NCBI GenBank assembly: GCA_009841255.1
Contig: VXMD01000017.1
Coordinates: 1 to 37,953, forward strand
DNA: 37,953 bases
Direction: 5' to 3'
From: Candidatus Poribacteria bacterium
GTDB taxonomy: Bacteria > Poribacteria > WGA-4E > WGA-3G
The position numbers were made by a program, and so were the translations under genes. Positions 7,582 to 16,542 of the stretch are shown piece after piece. The notes beneath the pieces were generated by a model. The model was not told the DNA's origin and ran no database searches. It saw only the letters and a list, made by a program, of their open reading frames with translations. Positions within the stretch are counted from its first letter, which is position 1; every line of letters starts with the position of its first letter.

Positions 7582-7761
7582 TTATTGAAAACCACCCAAA
7601 ACAACTAACAGATACAACGCTGTCTCATAGGCAGGACACATTAGAACGTTACCCAATTCGTCTTCGCTTACGGGATAGCAGTGTGGGACGTTCATAGTAA
7701 GGTTGTTATAGCAGCGTGCTATTGACCTTTGCATTTCTGGAGTATATTCAAGGATTTCCAT
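7582..7761 (-). pseudogene. GNAT acetyltransferase, N-terminal portion cut by the tnpB element
   Basis: A 59-codon frame starts at an ATG at 7761, preceded by GGGGGA seven bases away. It reads MEILEYTPEMQRSIARCYN, then NVPHCYPVSEDELGNVL, the beta1-alpha1-alpha2 start of a GNAT domain. After about codon 40 it runs into apparent element sequence and stops at 7582, just before the tnpB ribosome binding site. Joined to the 5774-6307 portion it would make a two-domain GNAT, but about 50-60 residues of the first domain (the beta2-beta4 region) seem to be missing. The insertion was probably accompanied by a deletion, or one occurred later. Confidence 0.7.
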
Positions 7762-7906
7762 ATTTCAATCCCCCAGTGCGGCGATATCTGTATCACAGCC
7801 CCTTTATTTTTCAATGCACCTTGGGTCTAAATATCCACAATTTCTTAACTGACAACTCAGATTATAATACTACGGATGCCTTGAGAGAAGCAAGTAGATA
7901 AAATTC

Positions 7907-7936
7907 TTGACATAATTCCAAAAAATATAGTATTAT
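7907..7936 (+). promoter_or_regulatory. Strong sigma-70-type promoter for the partner-switching genes
   Basis: A perfect TTGACA (7907-7912) and TATTAT (7931-7936) are separated by 18 bp in an AT-rich stretch, about 114 bp before the anti-sigma kinase start. This implies a 5' leader of roughly 105 nt. The 288-bp gap 7762-8049 holds this promoter and no gene that I can recognise. Confidence 0.65.
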
Positions 7937-8049
7937 GTTTAATTAAGTTTTTCATGAATCTTTAATCTACGGAAAGTACCAACTTAGGTGAACGAATTTC
8001 ATAGGCTTCTTAATATAGACATAAACCATAGCAAGGAGGGAAGATTAAC

Positions 8050-8481
8050 GTGTCAAATGAGCACAAAGTACTCCTCACTATACCGATGTATCCTGATATG
8101 GAACTTGCCGCAGCGAAAACTGGCTCTGTCCTTGCTGAATTGAAGGACTTCAACGAGGAAGCAGTTGAAGAGATTCAACTCGCTATCATCGAATCTTGTA
8201 TCAACGCCTCTGAACACAGTCAAAGCGAGGATAAGGAAGTACACATTCAGTTTTTAGTTACGGACGATCAGTTAGAAATCAAAATTACGGACCGGGGGGT
8301 CGGTATAACTGCAGATACACTCGACGGCACCCGCTTACTTGGTAGGCCAAGTGTACACCCTGATTTACGTAAGCGCGGAAGAGGCTTACAAATTATTAGA
8401 GCCTTAATGGATGAAGTGGTTATAGAAAGTAGCCCGAACGGGACCACTGTTAGTTTCACGAAAAAGAAGACACCCAAATAG
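8050..8481 (+). CDS. RsbW-like anti-sigma factor serine kinase (HATPase_c_2)
   Basis: This 143-residue GHKL-fold kinase has an N box IQLAIIESCINASEHS (E48, N52), a G1 box ITDRGVGI (D81) and a G2 box KRGRGLQIIRALMDEV. In partner switching such kinases bind and inhibit a sigma factor or other target, and phosphorylate a STAS antagonist on Ser or Thr. The start is GTG, eight bases after a strong AAGGAGGG site (8034-8041). It is first in a plus-strand run with a STAS protein and a PP2C phosphatase, a complete regulatory cycle, but no sigma factor lies next to it. Confidence 0.88.
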   Translation: MSNEHKVLLTIPMYPDMELAAAKTGSVLAELKDFNEEAVEEIQLAIIESCINASEHSQSEDKEVHIQFLVTDDQLEIKITDRGVGITADTLDGTRLLGRPSVHPDLRKRGRGLQIIRALMDEVVIESSPNGTTVSFTKKKTPK

Positions 8482-8513
8482 GGTATCGTGTCGTTATTAC
8501 GTAAGTTTATAGA

Positions 8514-8528
8514 GGCTTGCGGGACAAT
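8514..8528 (+). repeat. Half copy of repeat family B
   Basis: GGCTTGCGGGACAAT matches the right arm and tail of the family B stem-loop exactly. The left arm and loop are missing. It sits in the 197-bp gap between the kinase and STAS genes. Confidence 0.6.
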
Positions 8529-8678
8529 ATGCTAACAGCGCAATTTTGAACCCGTCATGGATAATTTTTACGAAATTGTGTCAAATGTGTTGTTAAACGA
8601 CCCGTTTTTCTAATATATCACGTTTCTGTTTTGGGGCAGTTCACAAGTCTCTGTCAAGACTTTAGGGAGGTAAGCGAT

Positions 8679-9023
8679 TTGTTGGACAAATTCGATATTC
8701 AAATTCGAGAAGCGAAAGATCACGCCGTGATTGAAACAGTAGGATACTTGAATGATGCACTCGGAGAACAACTCGCCGAGAAAGCACAGGAACTCATTCA
8801 GAATGGTTGCACGCAACTCGTAATTAACCTTGAAAACACAACACTCATTAACAGTATTGGTATATCTATACTTATTGAGATTATAGAGGCACTTACTGAA
8901 CGCGAAGGCACCCTGAATTTCTGTGGGTTGTCTGCCACACAGGAGCGCACATTCCGTATGATGGCAATTGCTAAATATGCTGGCATCTTTCCAGACGAGG
9001 AATCTGCTGTTGCCAACCTATAA
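8679..9023 (+). CDS. STAS-domain anti-sigma factor antagonist
   Basis: This 114-residue single STAS domain has strand FDIQIREAKDHAVIETVG, helix LGEQLAEKAQELIQNG, and the phosphoacceptor loop TTLINSIGISIL, in which Ser59 aligns with the Ser of the usual D-S-x-G motif (here N-S-x-G). It should be phosphorylated by the kinase at 8050 and dephosphorylated by the PP2C protein at 9234, releasing or sequestering the kinase. I place the start at TTG 8679 because AGGGAGG ends eight bases upstream. A TTG at 8631 would add 16 unsupported residues. Confidence 0.85.
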   Translation: MLDKFDIQIREAKDHAVIETVGYLNDALGEQLAEKAQELIQNGCTQLVINLENTTLINSIGISILIEIIEALTEREGTLNFCGLSATQERTFRMMAIAKYAGIFPDEESAVANL

Positions 9024-9085
9024 CTTTTTTAACGATGACTTTGATCCGGAAATAAATCGAAAATTGTTTTGCTGTATATTGGCGG

Positions 9086-9105
9086 ATGCCCTTTGGATAG
9101 GGCAT
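9086..9105 (+). terminator. Short hairpin between STAS and phosphatase genes
   Basis: ATGCCCT-6 nt-AGGGCAT forms a seven-base-pair hairpin 62 bp after the STAS stop. No T-run follows, so a full intrinsic terminator is doubtful. An attenuator or RNA-stability structure fits equally well. Confidence 0.3.
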
Positions 9106-9161
9106 GTTCCGGTGTCTTAGGTAGATGCTTGTCGTAACAGATATAAGAAAAAATAACAGCC

Positions 9162-9214
9162 TTAATCATCAACTCGACGCCGCTATAAGTGTTAAAACAC
9201 GAATTGATGGTTAA
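9162..9214 (+). repeat. Repeat family A (53-bp palindrome), copy 1
   Basis: The ends TTAATCATCAACTCG and CGAATTGATGGTTAA are near-perfect inverted repeats enclosing about 23 bp. Copies at 17131-17184 and 21820-21872 share both ends and a similar interior. It lies 19 bp before the ATG chosen for the phosphatase gene. Confidence 0.8.
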
Positions 9215-9233
9215 ATTATCTGGATGCAATACT

Positions 9234-11177
9234 ATGAAAGATTCAAACAAGCCCACGTCAGGAGAAAATTTGCAGGTGTCCCATCAAACACCAAACACCG
9301 CAGAACAGACGATGGAGCGACTTATTTTCAGCCTGTCTGAATTGGAGCATTTGGGGCAAACGCTGATCTCTGGACACAGCAATTTTAATCATTCAAGTAA
9401 AACCTATCTCCGGATCACGCTCGGAACTTTGCAAGTCACACGTGGAGCAATACTCCGTTATCACCCGACGCGGCAGAATCTGGAAGTCGTTGCGTCATCG
9501 CCTGATGAAGTATTTTCTCCAATCACGGTCGAGCCAAGCGAAATCGAGATTTTGCTACAGCATCCATTCATCGAGAGCGCAACTCTACCAGAATGTCTTG
9601 AACAATTCTTCGCCCGGGCTGCCACATTCGTCGAAACGATTGGCATTCGTCTCTGGGTACCTCTGAAGATTCAAGACGAATTCCTTGGAATGATTGGTTT
9701 AGGCAGCTTTTTGGGCAGAGACGCCTTGGAAACATGGGAGAAGGAATTGTTAACAACCCTTGCTCACCAAATTTCAATCGCCATTGCTTATTCGCAAATG
9801 GTGGAGGGCGTTCAAAGCGAAAAATTTCGATTGTTTATGCTCGCAGAGAGTGCACCGCAAATCTGCCAACTTCTACAACCTGAAGCTGCCGCGGAACAGG
9901 TCGTACACCAAGCAGTCTCACTCTTAGACGCTAATGCTGGGGCACTCATGCTTACGCACCCGGAACGTCAGGTACTTGAGATGCACTACACCTTTCCAGA
10001 GACATTAGTTGAAGGGCACACAGACAATTCCGGTTCTAATGGTGCCATCGTTCCTTATGGCGAAGAGACACCCACATCCTTGGAAACAACATCCGTAGAC
10101 ATGTTGAAATCTGTTGTTAAGGAAGGATTGCCGGGGCATTGCCCCTCAACATCCGATACCCTTTTCGGCGGAAAGAATTTGATGGCAGTCCCTATTCCTG
10201 GACGCGACGGTGATATTCTGGGCATCCTCGTTGTTGGTGATAAAGAGGAGCGTGGTGGTAGCATCACACCCTTTACCGATGAGGATGTTATCCTCCTTGA
10301 TTCTTTTGCAAAACAGGCAGGAGTCGCTATCGAAAACGCGCATTTACATCAGGAAGCACTGGAGGCACGTCAGTTACAAGCGGAAATGGAGGAAGCTCGA
10401 AAGATACAGGAGAACCTTATCCCGGAGACGCTACCTGACATTCCTGGATATGAAATTGCTGGGCATTATGAACCACGCGGTCCCGTTGGAGGCGACTATT
10501 ATGATTGTCTCGCCTTGCCGACCGGACAGTGGGGACTCGCAATTGCAGACGTTTCTGGAAAAGGGATGCAAGCGGCACTTCTTATGGCAACATTACGTGC
10601 GGGGCTCATCTCTGAATTGTCCCCCGGAAAAGGCACAGCAAAGGAAAATACAGAGCAAAATGACCTGAGTGTGGCTGCCTTGTACGCTGAACTTATCGAT
10701 ATGGCTTTGACGCTTAACTCGCTCCTTTACGCCAGCGGGACAGAAGAGAAGTACGCGACTTTCTTCTACAGTCATCTTAACCCTGATACGGATGTCTTGA
10801 CGACACTCAACGCCGGGCATAATCCACCACTGCTCATTAGAAAGGATGGCACCTATAAGTGGTTGGGTGAAGAGGTTGGCGGCATTCCACTGGGGATGTT
10901 TCCGAACGATATGGTGTCGAACATCGCTGAGTATGAAGCCGAGAATGTCCAACTCCTAAGTGGTGATGTTGTCGTATATTATACAGACGGGGTTACGGAA
11001 ACCGTCAATATTGAAGATGAATATTATGAGGAAGACCGACTCGTAGAGGATTCCAAAGCGTGCAAGGATTCTGATGCTGAGGGTATCCGAGAATATCTTC
11101 ACGGCGCAGTCATGAGGTTTCAGGGAGAAGCCGATCAATTTGATGACCTTACCCTACTTATTTTGAGGAAACAGTAA
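9234..11177 (+). CDS. RsbU-like GAF-GAF-PP2C (SpoIIE) phosphatase
   Basis: This protein of about 647 residues has two GAF-type sensor domains (roughly residues 35-190 and 200-370), a helical linker QAEMEEARKIQENLIPETLP that is the classic lead-in to SpoIIE phosphatases, and a PP2C domain from about 405. Metal-binding Asp residues appear in GGDYYD (D421) and ADVSGKGMQAALLMA (D439), with later motifs TLNAGHNPPLL and GDVVVYYTDGVTE. It should dephosphorylate the STAS protein in response to a GAF-sensed signal. The start is ATG 9234; an upstream GTG at 9189 lies inside a palindromic repeat and is unlikely. No strong ribosome binding site is visible. Confidence 0.9.
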   Translation: MKDSNKPTSGENLQVSHQTPNTAEQTMERLIFSLSELEHLGQTLISGHSNFNHSSKTYLRITLGTLQVTRGAILRYHPTRQNLEVVASSPDEVFSPITVEPSEIEILLQHPFIESATLPECLEQFFARAATFVETIGIRLWVPLKIQDEFLGMIGLGSFLGRDALETWEKELLTTLAHQISIAIAYSQMVEGVQSEKFRLFMLAESAPQICQLLQPEAAAEQVVHQAVSLLDANAGALMLTHPERQVLEMHYTFPETLVEGHTDNSGSNGAIVPYGEETPTSLETTSVDMLKSVVKEGLPGHCPSTSDTLFGGKNLMAVPIPGRDGDILGILVVGDKEERGGSITPFTDEDVILLDSFAKQAGVAIENAHLHQEALEARQLQAEMEEARKIQENLIPETLPDIPGYEIAGHYEPRGPVGGDYYDCLALPTGQWGLAIADVSGKGMQAALLMATLRAGLISELSPGKGTAKENTEQNDLSVAALYAELIDMALTLNSLLYASGTEEKYATFFYSHLNPDTDVLTTLNAGHNPPLLIRKDGTYKWLGEEVGGIPLGMFPNDMVSNIAEYEAENVQLLSGDVVVYYTDGVTETVNIEDEYYEEDRLVEDSKACKDSDAEGIREYLHGAVMRFQGEADQFDDLTLLILRKQ

Positions 11178-11258
11178 GAATGGCTATCAGCCATCAGTCT
11201 TTGGTTTTCAACAAGAAAAGGATATTCTTAAACGAAAACCTCTTAAAACTGACTGCGA

Positions 11259-11288
11259 CGCAAGCCGCGTGTGGGCTTGCGAGACAAT
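11259..11288 (+). repeat. Repeat family B stem-loop
   Basis: CGCAAGCC, loop GCGTGTG, GGCTTGCG, then AGACAAT instead of GGACAAT. The eight-base-pair stem is perfect. It lies in the gap before the DUF58 gene, 27 bp upstream of its ATG, and could influence that message. Confidence 0.8.
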
Positions 11289-11314
11289 GCTGACCGCCGT
11301 TTGAGAGAATACGC

Positions 11315-12292
11315 ATGCAACAAAGTTCATCAATCGGACGCTCATTTTTAGATCCAGCCATCCTCGCTCGAATCGGGAATCTTGAATTGATTGCAAAATT
11401 CGTCGTTGAAGGTTTTATCTCCGGACTTCACAAAAGTCCGTATCACGGGTTCAGTGTCGAATTCTCACAATACAGACAATATATGCCCGGAGACGATACC
11501 AAACATATAGATTGGAAAGCCTACGCTCGCACTGACCGTTACTATATCAAACAATTTGAGGAGGAAACCAATCTCAATTGCTACCTCCTTTTGGATACGA
11601 GTGAGTCTATGTTGCATCCGATAGATGAGGCACAAGCGGATGATCCGACTATAGAGGAGAGTGGAACAGGACAAAAACTAACAAAGTTGCGATACGCAAG
11701 TTTCCTTATCGCGTCACTCGCCTATTTTATGGCGAAGCAACGAGATGCTGTTGGGTTTGCGTACTTTGATGATACACTTCGCCAATACCTTCCCGCTCGA
11801 AGTAGCACATCGCATTTGCACTCGATCCTGCTTACATTGGAGACGCTACAGACCGCAAAAAGCACGCGGATGGGAATGCCTTTGCATCAAATCGCGGAAC
11901 GTCTAACCAAACGCGGTTTAGTCCTCTTCGTTTCCGACCTCTACGATGAAGATCAGACGGAGGTTGTTGAGGGTTTAGAGCATCTCAGATATGACGGACA
12001 CGAGGTCATCGTCTTCCATGTTCTCGCACATCAGGAACTCGCATTTGCTGACTTTGAGGCAGGAAGGAGCGCAGAAGCACTGATTCGTTTCATTGATTCG
12101 GAAAATGATGCTGAGATTATCACAACGCCGCAAGCGATTCAGGAGAGTTACCTGAATAATTTCAACGAATTTCTTAATACCTATAGACTCGCCCTACGGC
12201 AATCGGATATTGACTACAACATGATAACAACAGCGACCCCAATTGACTTAGCACTGGCATCCTACCTTGCGAAGCGTCACGGAGTTCTATAG
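11315..12292 (+). CDS. DUF58 domain protein (vWA-like fold)
   Basis: This 325-residue soluble DUF58 protein has the signature YRQYMPGDDTKHIDWKAYAR followed by TDRYYIKQFEEETNLNCYLL and a vWA MIDAS-like DTSESM. DUF58 proteins are encoded with MoxR AAA+ ATPases and BatA/BatD-type membrane proteins and are thought to act in envelope or protein-complex maturation. No MoxR ATPase gene is in the window. It is followed 79 bp later by the BatA-like gene, which supports a shared function. Confidence 0.9.
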   Translation: MQQSSSIGRSFLDPAILARIGNLELIAKFVVEGFISGLHKSPYHGFSVEFSQYRQYMPGDDTKHIDWKAYARTDRYYIKQFEEETNLNCYLLLDTSESMLHPIDEAQADDPTIEESGTGQKLTKLRYASFLIASLAYFMAKQRDAVGFAYFDDTLRQYLPARSSTSHLHSILLTLETLQTAKSTRMGMPLHQIAERLTKRGLVLFVSDLYDEDQTEVVEGLEHLRYDGHEVIVFHVLAHQELAFADFEAGRSAEALIRFIDSENDAEIITTPQAIQESYLNNFNEFLNTYRLALRQSDIDYNMITTATPIDLALASYLAKRHGVL

Positions 12293-12297
12293 ATATG

Positions 12298-12314
12298 GCT
12301 CTCCGCTGGAGAGC
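12298..12314 (+). other. Short hairpin between DUF58 and BatA-like genes
   Basis: GCTCTCC-3 nt-GGAGAGC is a perfect seven-base-pair stem five bases after the DUF58 stop codon. There is no U-tract after it. It may stabilise the upstream message or mark a processing site. Confidence 0.35.
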
Positions 12315-12371
12315 TTAATAGGAATTTCTAATAATGTAGCGGAGCGATGCCCAGGAGTCGATAATTAAAAG

Positions 12372-14537
12372 ATGTTTGGATTAGGAATTTTAGCCCCTTT
12401 ATTCGCGATAGCAGGTATTGTAGGTGCCTCAATTCCACTCATCTTGCACCTGTTAAACCGGGAACGTGCGAGGCGATTGGTGTTTGGGACCATCCGTTTT
12501 ATCCAGATGTCGCATCAGACAAACGTGAGACGACATAAGTTGAAACGGTTACTGCTCCTGCTCATGCGCATTCTGATGTTAGCACTGCTCGGCTTTGCAT
12601 TTGCGCGACCGTTCTTCGCCGAAGCACCAATCATTGCACAGAAAACAGGTGGAAAACGAAACGCAATTATTATTCTGGATACCTCCTATAGTATGCAATA
12701 TGAAGAGGTATTCGAGAACGCAAAAAGGGAGGGTATCAAAATTCTTGACGGGCTTGATGCGACCGATGCCGCTTGTCTTATGCTATCCTCGGACGATGGG
12801 CGTGTCGTGGCACCACTCGGTTCAGAGTTTCCGCATATCAGGGCCGCTTTGAACGATGCAGAAGCCACTTATAAACCTACAGATTATTTAGATGCACTGC
12901 AAACCGCTGACGAAATACTTGCGTCTATTCCTATCGGTGAAAAACAGGTTTATCTGATTGCAGATATGCAAAAGCGGGGATGGGAAAACTTCATTGAAAC
13001 GGACAAACTCAATCCGGATGTCCAAATCCAGTTTATTGATGTCCATCCTGAGCAACCGCACAATTTCGCGATAACAGACCTCAATGTTCCACCTGTCATA
13101 CTGAAGGAACAGAAAGCGTCATATCTGGTTGCCCGCGTCCGTAATTTTAGCGACACGGCAGTTGAAAATCTACCCGTTCGCTTGTTTATAGATGGAAATA
13201 TGATTCACACTGTCCAGCTTGACATTGAGCCAGATGACCTCGCCGATGCTGCCTTCAGGGTCGACTTTCAAGACGAGGCAACGCATACAGGTTGGGTTGA
13301 ACTACCTGAGGATTCACTCGGGGCTGACAATAAACGCTATTTCACCTTACAAAGTCTGCGGTCAATCAAGGTTCATGCGGTGAGTGATAAACCGCGGACG
13401 CAAAGCCCTAATCAAAATCTCCATGGACAGACGATAGAAACATTTTTCATGAAAAGAGCACTTACAGCGGGTAGTGATGCAGTACCTATTGATTTTACCG
13501 AATCGAGTTCGGTGCCGGGTGCAACAACACTCAATCGTACCGATGTTCTGATACTCGCCAATGTAGCACAACTCTCCTCCAACGAAGCGCAACGTGTGGC
13601 TGCTTACGTTACTTCAGGTGGTGGATTGATTGTGACAGTGGGGGATAATATAAACGCTGATGTCTATGAACAGCGTCTTGGTGGTGAGATAGGCTTAATG
13701 CCTTGTAACTTTGTCCGGCCCGTTGGCGACGCTTTTGATCGTCAGCAGTTTCGTGTCCTTGCAACAGTGAAGTACGAACACCCGATTTTCGCTCCGTTCA
13801 AAGAACCGAACCATGGCGATTTTGGTAAAGCAAGGTTTTATAGAATTTTTCAGGCGGTACCGACCGGAACCACTGCTATCGTCATTGCTTCCTACGACGA
13901 TGGCAGTCCTGCACTCTTTGAAAAACCTTATGGAAATCTGGGGCGTGTGCTCTGTTTTACCTCAACTATAGACCGAGAATGGAACGATTTACCGATTCGC
14001 GCCGTTTATCTGCCTTTTCTGCATGAATCTATCAAGTATCTTGCACTTAAAGACGCAGAAACACTGCCGGATTACCGCGTCGGAGACACTATAAAACTAA
14101 AGGTTTCAGAAACTGAGAATGAGCGTATAACAAGGAACGGAGAGATTGCTATCTTTAATCCAAACAACGTTGAGACGCGGCTCGGACAGAACAAAGATGC
14201 TACACCTACAGCAGAGAATACACCACAAAATAGTGTCTTATATACAGACACGGCAATCCCCGGTATCTATTCAGTTCATAGATCTGGCACAGAAGTTACA
14301 GACTACTTTGTCGTCAACGTTGATACCAGTGAGTCCGATCTTGCGGCGCGCGATGTTGAGGAACTCACAAGTATGCTAAAAGGCACAGCAGATGAATTAG
14401 TTGAGAATAAACCGACGGCTGAACTCGTGGCGCAGTACAATGAAGATGTAGAGAAGAATCAAAACGTATGGATCTATCTCATGTTGGCAGTCTTTGCTTT
14501 AGCGATAACGGAGATGTTTCTCGCCAACCGTTTTTAA
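12372..14537 (+). CDS. BatA-like membrane protein with vWA domain
   Basis: This 721-residue protein starts with the aerotolerance-regulator N-terminal domain: a first transmembrane helix (LGILAPLFAIAGIVGASIPL), the ILHLLNRERARR motif, and a second helix LLLLLMRILMLALLGFAFAR. A vWA domain follows with MIDAS DTSYSM near residue 108. Then come a beta-rich segment, a GATase-like region with DVLILANVAQL and GGGLIVTVGDNI, and a final transmembrane helix (VWIYLMLAVFALAITEMFLA) at the C-terminus. It pairs with the DUF58 gene just upstream. AGGAG lies 15-20 bases before the ATG, a longer spacing than usual. Confidence 0.87.
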   Translation: MFGLGILAPLFAIAGIVGASIPLILHLLNRERARRLVFGTIRFIQMSHQTNVRRHKLKRLLLLLMRILMLALLGFAFARPFFAEAPIIAQKTGGKRNAIIILDTSYSMQYEEVFENAKREGIKILDGLDATDAACLMLSSDDGRVVAPLGSEFPHIRAALNDAEATYKPTDYLDALQTADEILASIPIGEKQVYLIADMQKRGWENFIETDKLNPDVQIQFIDVHPEQPHNFAITDLNVPPVILKEQKASYLVARVRNFSDTAVENLPVRLFIDGNMIHTVQLDIEPDDLADAAFRVDFQDEATHTGWVELPEDSLGADNKRYFTLQSLRSIKVHAVSDKPRTQSPNQNLHGQTIETFFMKRALTAGSDAVPIDFTESSSVPGATTLNRTDVLILANVAQLSSNEAQRVAAYVTSGGGLIVTVGDNINADVYEQRLGGEIGLMPCNFVRPVGDAFDRQQFRVLATVKYEHPIFAPFKEPNHGDFGKARFYRIFQAVPTGTTAIVIASYDDGSPALFEKPYGNLGRVLCFTSTIDREWNDLPIRAVYLPFLHESIKYLALKDAETLPDYRVGDTIKLKVSETENERITRNGEIAIFNPNNVETRLGQNKDATPTAENTPQNSVLYTDTAIPGIYSVHRSGTEVTDYFVVNVDTSESDLAARDVEELTSMLKGTADELVENKPTAELVAQYNEDVEKNQNVWIYLMLAVFALAITEMFLANRF

Positions 14538-14572
14538 TTTTACCTTGGTGACCAGGAGTAATAGATTAAAAA

Positions 14573-15490
14573 ATGAACTTTGAACCGAACGCACTGATTG
14601 AAGTGCCAAAGATTATATCTGACGAGCAGATCCAATCTTTCATCCAAGACGGTTATCTCGTTGTTCCGGATCTGCTTTCTCTGGATGAGGTAGAGGAATT
14701 GCGGCAGGACACTGTTACGCTTGCCAAAGGTGGATACCCGTGTGACAGTCTCCAACCACTTCCTGAGGAGATCGCCGATGACGAGGCTGTGGGACGGATA
14801 CTTTGTATTCATCAACCTCATTTTGTCAGTCCAATTATTGAAAAGTACGTCAAGCACCCGAAAATCTGTGGTATCCTGAGTCAGATAACTGCTGCGCATT
14901 TGCCTTACTGGGATGGAAGCGTCAAGTGTATGCAGTCGATGCTCTTTGTGAAACCCCCAGATTTCCAAGGTCAGGCATGGCATCAGGACGAATTTTACAT
15001 TCCGACCCGCGATCGTTCCTTGATTGGCGCGTGGACGGCAATGGACGATGCAACCATAGAAAATGGATGTTTATGGGTGCTTCCCGGCTCGCACCGTCGA
15101 GGCTATCTCTATCCGCAGAGATACCACGAGGACCCAGATGAGTTCGATTTTGCGTGGGAGAGTTATGGATTTGATGACACAGATGAGGTCCCCGTTGAAG
15201 TTACCACTGGCACATTAGTGTTTTTTAACGGTTATCTACTCCACCGTTCTCGTAAAAACCGTGGAGATACATATCGCAGGGTTTTGGTGAACCATTACTG
15301 CAATTCATGGTCGTTGTTACCTTGGTCAATTCAGGACGGAGAGCGTCCCGCCAGTGCCGATCGCCGATGCATCATTCCGGTCTCTGGCGTCGATCCTTAT
15401 GCGTGGAAAGGTTACGATCCACCGTCTAACAACGTCTCCCTGCGGACCTGCAAAGCCGTTGATGAACTGGAGCCTTTAGATGCAAGCTAA
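14573..15490 (+). CDS. Phytanoyl-CoA dioxygenase (PhyH) family oxygenase, second copy
   Basis: This 305-residue protein carries PhyH iron ligands H137 and D139 in AWHQDEFYIP and distal H224 in GYLLHRSRKNRG, with Arg235/236 for 2-oxoglutarate. It shares the MDDATIENGCLWVLPGSH motif with the PhyH at 2856-3662, but is longer and clearly not a recent duplicate. The hydroxylated substrate is unknown. AGGAG precedes the ATG by about 14 bases. Its 3' end overlaps the next small gene by 11 bp. Confidence 0.9.
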   Translation: MNFEPNALIEVPKIISDEQIQSFIQDGYLVVPDLLSLDEVEELRQDTVTLAKGGYPCDSLQPLPEEIADDEAVGRILCIHQPHFVSPIIEKYVKHPKICGILSQITAAHLPYWDGSVKCMQSMLFVKPPDFQGQAWHQDEFYIPTRDRSLIGAWTAMDDATIENGCLWVLPGSHRRGYLYPQRYHEDPDEFDFAWESYGFDDTDEVPVEVTTGTLVFFNGYLLHRSRKNRGDTYRRVLVNHYCNSWSLLPWSIQDGERPASADRRCIIPVSGVDPYAWKGYDPPSNNVSLRTCKAVDELEPLDAS

Positions 15491-15692
15491 TATTGAACGT
15501 TTTTCTGACCTTAGGCACGTATTGGAAACTATGATGCAGCGGATTGAGACAGGCGAGGATATAATGGAACAGTTAGAACAGATTGACGCACTCTCTCAAG
15601 AGCTTACACCGATAGCACCTAAGATGCTTCTGCACTATCTTGAGCGGAAAAGTTACACAAAAGCGTTGGCATTCCTGGAAACCTTAGAATAG
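15480..15692 (+). CDS. Small helical protein of unknown function
   Basis: This 70-residue, acidic, almost entirely helical protein ([40 protein letters not shown]) has no recognised domain. It starts inside the last codons of the PhyH gene (11-bp overlap), so it is probably translationally coupled to it. The spaced hydrophobic residues and the [10 protein letters not shown] end suggest a helical bundle or partner-binding role. Real coding is supported by the overlap and the amphipathic pattern, not by a family match. Confidence 0.6.
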   Translation: MQANIERFSDLRHVLETMMQRIETGEDIMEQLEQIDALSQELTPIAPKMLLHYLERKSYTKALAFLETLE

Positions 15693-15780
15693 CCGTCAGC
15701 AAAATAGTAATCAGCAGTCAGCAATCAGTAAAGAGGCCTTTGTTAAACAACTGACGGCTATAAAAAATAGGAAAGAGAAT

Positions 15781-16542
15781 ATGAAAACCAGAGAGGATGG
15801 ACGCGGAGCAGATGAATTGCGTCTTGTCACCATCAAACGACACTATATTAAACATGCAGAAGGCTCTGTGCTCATCGCAACGGGTGATACCCGTGTTATA
15901 TGCACTGCTTCTGTGATTGACCAACAGCCACGTTTCATGCGTGCCCAGCGTATCAGAAATAAGGGATGGGTGACGGCAGAGTACTCCATGTTACCCCGCT
16001 CTACTTCTGAACGGATGCAACGTGAGGCAACCCGTGGCGGTGTCAGTGGAAGAACACAGGAGATCCAACGTCTTATCGGTCGTTCCTTACGCGCCGCTGT
16101 GGATTTAAACGCCTTGGAAGAACACACAGTTTGGGTTGATTGTGACGTTATTCAGGCTGATGGTGGGACACGCACGGCATCCATCACGGGTGCCTTCATC
16201 GCGCTCTGGGATGCCTGCCAAGAACTCGTTAAAAACAAAAGAATTAAAAATTTTCCTATTACCGATAACATTGCCGCTACAAGTGTTGGCCTTATCAGCG
16301 GTCAACCGATGTTAGATCTCTGCTATACGGAAGACTCAACGGCGGATGTTGATATGAACATTGTTATGACAGGGAGTGGGAAATTTATAGAGATACAAGG
16401 CACAGCAGAAGAAAAGCCCTTTTCGCGTGCCGATTATGATCAAATGCTGGATCTTGCCGTTGGAGGTATACAGCAACTCATCCGACTTCAGAATCGGATG
16501 ATGTTGGAGAATTTAGATGAAGCTCGTATTGGCGACGCGTAA
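15781..16542 (+). CDS. rph: Ribonuclease PH
   Basis: This 253-residue phosphate-dependent exoribonuclease trims tRNA 3' ends. Family motifs are clear: [34 protein letters not shown]-type binding in [39 protein letters not shown] and [16 protein letters not shown] with [15 protein letters not shown]. Length is normal for the family. AGGAAAG precedes the ATG. It overlaps the rdgB-like gene by 26 bp, a common arrangement. Confidence 0.95.
   Translation: MKTREDGRGADELRLVTIKRHYIKHAEGSVLIATGDTRVICTASVIDQQPRFMRAQRIRNKGWVTAEYSMLPRSTSERMQREATRGGVSGRTQEIQRLIGRSLRAAVDLNALEEHTVWVDCDVIQADGGTRTASITGAFIALWDACQELVKNKRIKNFPITDNIAATSVGLISGQPMLDLCYTEDSTADVDMNIVMTGSGKFIEIQGTAEEKPFSRADYDQMLDLAVGGIQQLIRLQNRMMLENLDEARIGDA

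Larger units (their letters stand above)
6308..7641 (-). mobile_element. tnpB-only IS200/IS605-type (IS1341-like) element inserted in a GNAT gene
   Basis: The element contains only tnpB; no tnpA Y1 transposase gene is present. The right end, on the minus strand, has three consecutive hairpins after the tnpB stop and ends near GAGGGTTCAAC, immediately before GNAT codons for AFPQDYR. The left end is estimated between 7585 and 7641, where GNAT-like coding (VSEDELGNVL) stops making sense. No target-site duplication is seen, as expected for this superfamily. The right boundary is good to a few bases; the left boundary is approximate. Confidence 0.72.

Noticed and set aside
9189-9233. GTG start giving a 15-residue longer phosphatase
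   Set aside because: It lies inside a family A palindrome that occurs elsewhere in non-coding positions, so the extension is repeat sequence.
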